Source: Myxococcales bacterium
Lineage (GTDB): Bacteria > Myxococcota_C > UBA6777
Reading direction: 5' to 3'
Length of the DNA stretch: 64,000 nt
NCBI GenBank assembly: GCA_020632975.1
Contig: JACKEL010000002.1
Span: 310,001 to 374,000, forward strand
In this document: piece by piece, positions 34,008-40,190 of the stretch
Layout: each line of letters starts with the position of its first letter
How positions within the stretch are numbered: the stretch's first letter is position 1
The notes under the pieces: generated by a model
Told to the model about the DNA's origin: nothing
What the model saw: only the letters and a program-made list of their open reading frames with translations
Databases searched by the model: none
Made by a program: the position numbers and the translations under genes

Positions 34008-35681
34008 ATGGCCAAGCAGCTTACTTTCTCCCAAGATGCCCGCAAGCAAATCCTTCAGGGCGTCAACATCCTTGCTGATGCAGTGAGCGTCACCCTCGGC
34101 CCCAAAGGCCGCAACGTGGTGATTGAAAAGTCTTTTGGCGCACCCGTCGTCACCAAAGACGGTGTTTCGGTCGCAAAAGAGATCGAGCTCGAAGATAAAT
34201 TCCAAAACATGGGCGCACAGATGGTTCGTGAAGTCGCATCCAAAACTTCGGATGTGGCTGGCGATGGTACCACCACCGCAACCATCCTTGCACAAGCGAT
34301 CTTCCGCGAAGGCATGAAGTTCGTTACCGCTGGTCACAACGCAATGGACCTGAAACGCGGTATCGACAAAGCAGTCGACGCCATCGTGAAAGATCTCCGC
34401 ACTCTTTCCAAGCCCGTCAAAGATAGCAAAGAGATCGCACAAGTCGGTACCATCTCTGCAAACAATGATGACACCATCGGCAACATCATCGCAGAAGCGA
34501 TGGACAAAGTCGGTAAAGAAGGCGTCATCACTGTCGAAGAAGGCAAGAGCATGGACACCACGCTCGAAGTCGTCGAAGGGATGCAGTTTGACCGCGGTTA
34601 CATCAGCCCCTACTTCGTGACCGACTCTGAGCGCATGGAAGCGGTTCTCGATACCCCTTACATCCTCATCTACGACAAGAAGATCAGCAACATGAAAGAT
34701 CTTCTTCCCGTGCTTGAGCAAGTTGCACGTTCTGGCAAACCCCTCGTGATCATCTCTGAAGATCTCGAAGGCGAAGCACTCGCAACTTTGGTCGTCAACA
34801 AACTCCGCGGCACCATCAACGTTGCTGCTGTGAAAGCGCCTGGCTTCGGCGATCGTCGTAAAGCGATGCTCGAAGATCTCGCGATCCTCACTGGCGGCGA
34901 AGTGATCTCCGATGACCTCGGTTGGAAACTCGACAAAGTGACCCTCAAAGAGTTGGGTACCGCAAAGCGTATCTCCATCTCCAAAGAAAACACCACCATC
35001 GTTGATGGCGACGGTTCTGCTGACAAGATCAAAGCTCGCGTCGGTCAAATCCGCCGTCAGATCGAAGAAACCAGCAGCGACTACGATCGCGAAAAACTCC
35101 AAGAGCGTCTCGCGAAGCTCGTGGGTGGTGTCGCTGTGATCCAAGTCGGCGCGGCAACTGAAGTTGAAATGAAAGAGAAAAAAGCACGCGTGGAAGATGC
35201 TCTCCATGCAACCCGCGCTGCTGTCGAAGAAGGCATCGTCCCTGGTGGTGGTGTCGCTCTCCTTCGTTGCACCAAAGTCCTCGATAGCATCGAAGGAAAC
35301 GAAGAAGAGAAGTTCGGCGTGCAAATCATCCGTCGCGCTATCGAAGAACCCCTCCGCCGCATCTCGCAAAACGCTGGCCTCGAAGGTTCTGTCGTGGTCA
35401 ACCGCGTGAAAGATGGCGAAGGCACCTTCGGTTTCAACGCTGCTTCCGAACAATACGGCGATATGCTCCAGTTTGGCGTTGTGGACCCCACCAAGGTAAC
35501 CCGCACCGCTCTCCAAAACGCTTCGTCGGTTGCTTCTTTGCTCCTCACCACCGAAGCCATGATCGCTGACAAGCCCGAAGAAGACAAAGGCGGCGCACCC
35601 GCTGGTATGGGCGGCATGGGCGGCATGGGTGGAATGGGCGGCATGGGTGGAATGGGCGGCATGGGCGGTATGGGCTTCTAA
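34008..35681 (+). CDS. groL: Chaperonin GroEL
   Basis: The sixty-kilodalton chaperonin, which folds proteins inside a double ring with ATP. The 557-residue protein has all the landmarks: VSVTLGPKGRNVVIEKSFG, the ATP-binding DVAGDGTTTATILAQ, VKAPGFGDRRKAMLEDLA and AAVEEGIVPGGGVALLR. It ends with a run of Gly-Gly-Met repeats and GMGF, typical of bacterial GroEL tails. I chose the ATG at 34008 (MAKQLTF) with AAGGAG upstream; the longer in-frame reading starts within the intergenic hairpins. The GGM tail is long compared with E. coli and is encoded by near-perfect GGCATGGGC-type repeats. A strong terminator follows. No second groEL is in the window. Confidence 0.98.
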   Translation: MAKQLTFSQDARKQILQGVNILADAVSVTLGPKGRNVVIEKSFGAPVVTKDGVSVAKEIELEDKFQNMGAQMVREVASKTSDVAGDGTTTATILAQAIFREGMKFVTAGHNAMDLKRGIDKAVDAIVKDLRTLSKPVKDSKEIAQVGTISANNDDTIGNIIAEAMDKVGKEGVITVEEGKSMDTTLEVVEGMQFDRGYISPYFVTDSERMEAVLDTPYILIYDKKISNMKDLLPVLEQVARSGKPLVIISEDLEGEALATLVVNKLRGTINVAAVKAPGFGDRRKAMLEDLAILTGGEVISDDLGWKLDKVTLKELGTAKRISISKENTTIVDGDGSADKIKARVGQIRRQIEETSSDYDREKLQERLAKLVGGVAVIQVGAATEVEMKEKKARVEDALHATRAAVEEGIVPGGGVALLRCTKVLDSIEGNEEEKFGVQIIRRAIEEPLRRISQNAGLEGSVVVNRVKDGEGTFGFNAASEQYGDMLQFGVVDPTKVTRTALQNASSVASLLLTTEAMIADKPEEDKGGAPAGMGGMGGMGGMGGMGGMGGMGGMGF

Positions 35682-35731
35682 TCAGCCCTGCGCTGAGATA
35701 CCGCGAGAGCCAGCCTCTCCGTGACCTTTCT

Positions 35732-35770
35732 AACCCTGTGAAGGATCATCCTTCACAGGGTTTTCTTTTT
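35732..35770 (+). terminator. Terminator of groESL
   Basis: A perfect 14-bp stem, AACCCTGTGAAGGA (35732-35745) and TCCTTCACAGGGTT (35749-35762), is followed by TTCTTTTTT. Confidence 0.95.
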
Positions 35771-36148
35771 TCTAGGGTTTCTCTCCCCTTCCCTCTCTAA
35801 ACCCCTTTTTCTTCCCCACCCAAAAGCACCCTCTCTCGCTGAGAAACATCTTCATGGAGAGACAAGGTCTCGCATCTCCCCATCCTTTCGGAGAGATCGC
35901 GTTGTCCTTTCTCCTTTTGTCCAAGAGAGTTGTGCGGCTTTTTGTGTCGATCACACAACGAATCCTTTCTTGAAATGAGATCAAATGCGCTTTTGCGGGG
36001 TCTTGGGCTGTGAGCTGACGCGTGGCTTGTCTGGGCCATGAAACAACCACGTCGTCTCTCGCGCGGACCACGCAAATGTTGTAGGTTGAAAAGATGCGTT
36101 CAAGAAGTGAGACCGCTTGTGTTGTAAAAGAGTCTTGAGGAGCAAAGA
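35771..36148. other. Intergenic region upstream of the ECF sigma gene
   Basis: This 378-nt stretch has no gene I can support. Short minus-strand frames here lack ribosome sites and protein-like composition. No clear promoter could be read. Confidence 0.5.
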
Positions 36149-36712
36149 TTGCAAGGTCCAGATGAAAAGACGCTACTCGCCAAGGCCAAAGCGGGCGATG
36201 AACAAGCGTTTATGGCCCTCTACAGAAAGTATTATTCGACCGTGTACAGGTTTTGTCAGACCTTTGGCGGGATCGATGCTGATGTTGCAAAGGATGTTTT
36301 ACAAGAGTCCTTTGTTCGGGCTTTTCGTCACTTGGATAAGCTACGCGAGGGCCAAAAGTTTCTGTCGTGGCTGCTCACCATCACACGCAACCGCTGTCTG
36401 AGCTACCTCAACAAAGAGGAGAACTTCGGGAAAAAACACACCGCTTGGAGCCTTGAAACGGAGTTGTTTTCTGTCCCCGATAACCTCGATCAGATCGAAA
36501 CCGAACGACAAATCGCTGTGGTTCACCAGATCATCGAAGATCTTCCCAGCGGCGGAATGAAAGACTGTGTGAAAGCCTTTTATATAGAAGGGTTAAGCAC
36601 TTCAGATATCGCAGCACGATTGGACATCCCCAAAAGTACCGTGACGACGCGGCTTGACCGCTTTCGTAATCGTATCCGCAAACGCCTTCTCGCGCGTTTG
36701 ATGGAAATCTAA
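36149..36712 (+). CDS. ECF-type RNA polymerase sigma factor
   Basis: A 187-residue sigma-70 family factor with only regions 2 and 4. Region 2 (about residues 14-85) has the core-binding ADVAKDVLQESFVRAFRHLD and the -10-recognition stretch FLSWLLTITRNRCLSYL. Region 4 (about 122-183) has GLSTSDIAARLDIPKSTVTT, a helix-turn-helix for the -35 element. The start is a TTG at 36149, supported by GAGGAG seven bases upstream and by the absence of an in-frame ATG nearby. The next gene, 137 nt downstream, encodes a single-pass membrane protein with a cytosolic N-terminus, a likely anti-sigma factor. The signal that frees the sigma factor is unknown, but the linked caspase and lipoprotein genes point to the envelope. 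Confidence 0.93.
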   Translation: MQGPDEKTLLAKAKAGDEQAFMALYRKYYSTVYRFCQTFGGIDADVAKDVLQESFVRAFRHLDKLREGQKFLSWLLTITRNRCLSYLNKEENFGKKHTAWSLETELFSVPDNLDQIETERQIAVVHQIIEDLPSGGMKDCVKAFYIEGLSTSDIAARLDIPKSTVTTRLDRFRNRIRKRLLARLMEI

Positions 36713-36849
36713 TTTTTCTCGAAACCCTTAAGAAAGATGCTCTCTGAGGGTGCGACAAGTTTCTTTGCTATTCGTGATTTTTTGTTGAAAGAACTTCTTC
36801 TATCTCCGACAAAAAAAGAAAACGCACTAGATCCCAAAGAGATAAGCCG

Positions 36850-37689
36850 ATGAAAACTTCCTTGACTTCTACACAGCTCGACGCCGAAAGACTGGCACAG
36901 ATCTACCGTGGGGAACTTTCCCAACACGATGATCCCGCACTCTATGAGGCGTTGCTCGCTGAAGACGATGACTTCGAGCCATTCGAAGTCTTCCAAACAT
37001 CCGAAGATGCTTTGGAGTTGGAACTTCACGAAAGTGAAGCGATCCTTGGCGCGATCATGAAACAGATTGCACCAACCCCTGCACTTCAAGTCGTTGAAAG
37101 TCCTGTCTCTTCGCCCTCTTTGTTTGCGCAGTGGGGACAAACCCTGCGTTCTTTGTGGACGCCGATCTTGGTAGGGGCCGCAGCTTTGTTTCTGTTCCCC
37201 CTTCTCTACCAACCCACAAGCAAAAACGGACCCGATATCTTGCACAAAAGCAGCGACAAAGATCGCGGTGCCTTCTTCTCTATCGATGTCTACCCTGCTC
37301 AAGTGCGCGAAAAAGGAAGCGAAAAGATCCTTCCTTTTAAAAACAAGATGACCCTCCACCCCGAAGATGCGCTGCTTTTCCACTTCGTGAATGTTCGACG
37401 CGGCTATCTCTACATGCTGCGCGAAGATGCTCAAGGTCGTCTCGAAACGCTGTATCCCTTCTCTCCCAAAGATGCTTCGCCCCTTGAGCCCGGAAGGATC
37501 ACGCTCAAACAAGGTGAGCAACCGATGGCTTATGTCCTCGAACCCAAGATGCAAGGACGCCAACGTTTCTGGCTGATCCACACACCTACCCCCCAACAAT
37601 TCCCACAAGATCGCGCGGCTTTCTCCCCCACCCAACGCGCACTTTTCTCTCGCGCTGACCAAGCAACCATCTTTATCCGCCCCCGCTGA
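36850..37689 (+). CDS. Probable membrane anti-sigma factor with DUF4384-like domain
   Basis: A 279-residue protein with an acidic cytosolic N-terminus (1-100), one membrane segment (about 104-120) and a periplasmic C-terminus (about 138-275). The outer domain contains DALLFHFVNVRRGYLYMLRED, LETLYPFSP and RITLKQGEQP, resembling DUF4384, a domain often found near caspase-like proteins. Position straight after an ECF gene and the topology suggest an anti-sigma factor, although I see no clear zinc motif of the ZAS type. AAGAGATAAG precedes the ATG. Downstream are 714 nt of repeats before the caspase gene. The DUF4384 call and the anti-sigma role are inferences. Confidence 0.7.
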   Translation: MKTSLTSTQLDAERLAQIYRGELSQHDDPALYEALLAEDDDFEPFEVFQTSEDALELELHESEAILGAIMKQIAPTPALQVVESPVSSPSLFAQWGQTLRSLWTPILVGAAALFLFPLLYQPTSKNGPDILHKSSDKDRGAFFSIDVYPAQVREKGSEKILPFKNKMTLHPEDALLFHFVNVRRGYLYMLREDAQGRLETLYPFSPKDASPLEPGRITLKQGEQPMAYVLEPKMQGRQRFWLIHTPTPQQFPQDRAAFSPTQRALFSRADQATIFIRPR

Positions 37690-37718
37690 TTGTACGGACG
37701 TGCACAGTGGCATGGGTT

Positions 37719-37926
37719 GGGGCGACCTGTTTTTGGGGTGACCTGTTTTTGGGGTGACCACAGAGGGTCATCCCTGTAGGGGATATATCCCTTTTCTGGC
37801 CCGACGGATGGTTTTGGGGTGACCACAGAGGGTCACCCCTGTAAGGGATATCCCTTTTCTGTATGGGTATGGACCGTTATATCTGGCCCGACGGATGGCT
37901 TTGGGGTGACCACAGAGGGCCACCCC
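37719..37926. repeat. Cluster of REP-like hairpins
   Basis: Three GGGGYGACC half-sites at a 16-bp period (37719, 37735, 37751), spaced by TGTTTTT, lead into three full hairpins. Each has arms GGGGTGACC / GGTCACCCC (37751-37774 with one wobble, 37816-37839 perfect, 37903-37926 with one mismatch) around the identical loop ACAGAG. Hairpins are followed by variants of CCTGTAGGGGATATATCC and GACGGATGG. The architecture matches the gyrB-htpG repeats and the hairpin at 38240. Confidence 0.88.
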
Positions 37927-38000
37927 TGTCGGGGATATATCGTTATATTGGGGGCGACGGATATCGCGGATATCCCTTTTCTGGGGCGGGCCTCCGTGCC

Positions 38001-38194
38001 ATCTGTACCAACTAATTCCTACCTCATTGATAATAAAAGAGAAAATCAAATAGCTTTCTTTGGAAAATCACGAGAGTTTGTAAAGTGACTTCCCGAACCA
38101 AGGGAGTTTGCGAAAAAAATCGTCTGATGTGATGAAGTTTTACGTTCGAAAATAACCTATCTTTTCATATAGTTGATAATTAGTTGGTACAGAT
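38001..38194. mobile_element. MITE-like element inserted into a REP hairpin
   Basis: A 194-bp segment has perfect 17-bp inverted ends, ATCTGTACCAACTAATT (38001-38017) and its reverse complement (38178-38194). It is flanked by direct copies of GGCCTCCGTGCC (37989-38000 and 38195-38206). Removing the element and one copy restores an intact hairpin identical to that at 38240-38261. Because the bases next to the ends are also complementary (GCC / GGC), the true target duplication could be 12 bp or only the six-base loop CTCCGT. The AT-rich interior encodes no transposase, so it needs one in trans. Confidence 0.9.
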
Positions 38195-38238
38195 GGCCTC
38201 CGTGCCCGCCCGTATCCATCCCGAACATCCCTATATCT

Positions 38239-38261
38239 GGGGCGGGCCTCCGTGCCCGCCC
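38239..38261. repeat. Intact REP-like hairpin right of the MITE
   Basis: Arms GGGCGGGC (38240-38247) and GCCCGCCC (38254-38261) enclose CTCCGT, the reverse complement of the ACGGAG loop seen near gyrB. It is the undisturbed sibling of the copy split by the element at 38001. Confidence 0.9.
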
Positions 38262-38291
38262 GATGACTTTGGACCGTCTTTCTCTTGGACC

Positions 38292-38320
38292 TTGAATGGT
38301 TTTTTCTTTTTATGTAATAT
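38292..38320 (+). promoter_or_regulatory. Promoter of the caspase-like gene
   Basis: TTGAAT (38292-38297), a 17-bp T-rich spacer and TAATAT (38315-38320) form a strong sigma-70-type promoter, with a predicted start near 38327, 77 nt before the GTG. The gene therefore need not depend on the nearby ECF factor. Confidence 0.7.
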
Positions 38321-38403
38321 CTAGATCTCTGCGCTGTATTTCATCTAAGATGATTGTATTGCTTTGTTTTTGGTACTTTTTTTGATGTCTTTTGGAGAAC
38401 ACC

Positions 38404-40107
38404 GTGCGACAACCACAGATGACCATCTCGGCCTTCTGGGTGAAGCCACTCACGCTACTCGCAGCGTTGTTGTTGGTTGGTTGCGCCTCTACGCGTGCGA
38501 TCCGTTCAGAAAAGGGTACCCCTGCCGCCCAGACAGAGAAGGGCTTTCGTCCTCTCGCGTCTCTTCGTCCCACTCCAAAAGTCCATAAAAAAGGCAAACG
38601 CATCGCGTTGCTAATAGGGATCAATCGCTACACAGATCGCGCTTGGCATGGGCTGCGTTTTGCTGCGAAAGATGCATCTGATCTCGCAGATGTCTTGCGC
38701 AACCCCAAGACGGGTGGGTTCGATCAAGTCTTGCTTGCGAGAGATGCTACCACCACCACACGAGCTGGTGTGTTGAAAGCTTTTCAGCGTTTGCGCCAAC
38801 TCAACACCAGCCGACAAGACACCATCTTTGTGTATATCTCGGGGCATGGAACGCTTGCTCGTGATCCCCAGCATGTCTTGCGTCGTTATCTCGTCACGTA
38901 TGATACGCGGCAAAAAAATATCCACAAAAGCGCCCTATCGATCGCCCTTTTGCGCCATCGTTTCGCCAGGTTGAAGAGTGAGCGCAAAGTGATGCTCTTG
39001 GCAACTTGCCACTCTGGGTCAGGCAAAAGCCGTTTGAATCAAACGATGCTTGCTGAACTCAAGACGATCAAAGGAGCCTTTTTTACCCAGCCCATCGAAG
39101 ATTCGTCGCGAGCGACGATCTTTCTTGCGGTGTGTGCCTTTGGAGAAACGGCCCGCGAGTCTGCACAGCTTCAAAATGATATCTACACACACTACTTCAT
39201 CAAAGCCTTGAAACATCGGTACGATGCGAACGGGGATGGAGCCGTGACGGTCTCTGAAGCGCATGATTATGCTCGTGAGATGACCTACTTTCATACCAAA
39301 GGTGCCCAACGACCCTACGCAGAGTCCGATATCTTGGGCTCTGATCCGATCATCTTGTCTGGACAAAAGAAGCGCAATGGAAAGCCTGTGTTGTACGCTT
39401 ACGACTCACAGTTCCAAGGCGTCGAAGTCCAAGTGAACGGTGTCGCGCGTGGTACCTTTCCCAAAGGGATCCCTCTTTCTCCTGGACGTCAACAGATCGT
39501 CTTGAAGGCTGGTGAGAGCAAGCTTTTTGAAGGGATGGTTGTCTTCCAAGATGGTGAACGCATCGATGCCAAAGAGCTTTTTGGAAGAAAGACCCACCGC
39601 TTTGCGATCGCGCTCAAAGCTGGCTACCAGTTCTTTCTCCAAGGTTCTTCTGCAGATGTCCTCTCTCGTGAACTCCCGCTTTTTGGGATCGAACTGAAAC
39701 TCAATCGCCCTTGGTCGCAGATCCCTCTCGACTTTCGCTTTGAGTTCGCTTTCGCTCGCAATAGCCACAAACTCTTCGATCAAGACAACCGACCCCAAAC
39801 CGTGACCGAGTACAATATCGCCTTTGCTGCTACGTATGTGTGGAAAATAAATTGGTTTTCTCTTTTTGTGGGACCTCGTCTAAGTGCGATCTACCTAGAA
39901 CGTCAGTCTGATATCCACAAACAGGTCAATGACTTCTTTTTCTCCTTCCAACCAGGCGTTGTTTTGGGGATGGAGATGCGATTTTTAGAAAGATGGAGTT
40001 TTTTCGCAGAAGGAAGGGTCAACTACACATACGTTGCGACAGAGTACGGTCCACCCCGCCATCAAGGTTCTTATGAATTTTTAGGCGGCGTCTTCGTGCA
40101 TTTCTGA
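38404..40107 (+). CDS. Caspase-like (peptidase C14) lipoprotein with barrel-like C-terminus
   Basis: A 567-residue envelope protein. The lipoprotein signal ends LLVGC, so Cys27 is the likely lipid site. The caspase-type peptidase domain (about 65-320) has RIALLIGINRY, catalytic His148 in YISGHG and catalytic Cys202 in LLATCHSG. An EF-hand-like loop, DANGDGAVTVSEAHDYA, lies near residues 277-293. A PEGA-like strand region follows, and then about 170 residues of alternating amphipathic strands end in GGVFVHF, a barrel-type terminal Phe. I chose the GTG at 38404 because GGAGA is six bases upstream; an ATG at 38419 is the alternative. A lipidated caspase on an outer-membrane barrel is unusual. 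Substrate and topology are unknown. Confidence 0.85.
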   Translation: MRQPQMTISAFWVKPLTLLAALLLVGCASTRAIRSEKGTPAAQTEKGFRPLASLRPTPKVHKKGKRIALLIGINRYTDRAWHGLRFAAKDASDLADVLRNPKTGGFDQVLLARDATTTTRAGVLKAFQRLRQLNTSRQDTIFVYISGHGTLARDPQHVLRRYLVTYDTRQKNIHKSALSIALLRHRFARLKSERKVMLLATCHSGSGKSRLNQTMLAELKTIKGAFFTQPIEDSSRATIFLAVCAFGETARESAQLQNDIYTHYFIKALKHRYDANGDGAVTVSEAHDYAREMTYFHTKGAQRPYAESDILGSDPIILSGQKKRNGKPVLYAYDSQFQGVEVQVNGVARGTFPKGIPLSPGRQQIVLKAGESKLFEGMVVFQDGERIDAKELFGRKTHRFAIALKAGYQFFLQGSSADVLSRELPLFGIELKLNRPWSQIPLDFRFEFAFARNSHKLFDQDNRPQTVTEYNIAFAATYVWKINWFSLFVGPRLSAIYLERQSDIHKQVNDFFFSFQPGVVLGMEMRFLERWSFFAEGRVNYTYVATEYGPPRHQGSYEFLGGVFVHF

Positions 40108-40120
40108 CGATTTTTGGGGC

Positions 40121-40148
40121 TTGACAGTCCTGTCGCTTCCTGTCATAC
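40121..40148 (+). promoter_or_regulatory. Possible promoter with overlapping operator palindrome
   Basis: TTGACA (40121-40126), 16 bp and TCATAC (40143-40148) precede the next lipoprotein gene. The inverted pair TGACAG (40122-40127) and CTGTCA (40140-40145) overlaps both boxes, as a repressor site would. A short hairpin role cannot be excluded. Confidence 0.5.
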
Positions 40149-40190
40149 GCGCCTCGCTCTCCCCGAGAGACACAGCATAAAGGAAGAAGG

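Noticed and set aside
33906..35516. Long antisense frame over groEL
   Set aside because: It arises from the codon bias of groEL and has no start context or recognisable domain.
38018..38177. Transposase gene inside the MITE-like element
   Set aside because: The interior is only 160 bp and AT-rich, with no suitable frame.
37719..38261. CRISPR array in the repeat-rich gap
   Set aside because: Repeats are palindromic, few and irregularly spaced, with no unique spacers and no cas genes.
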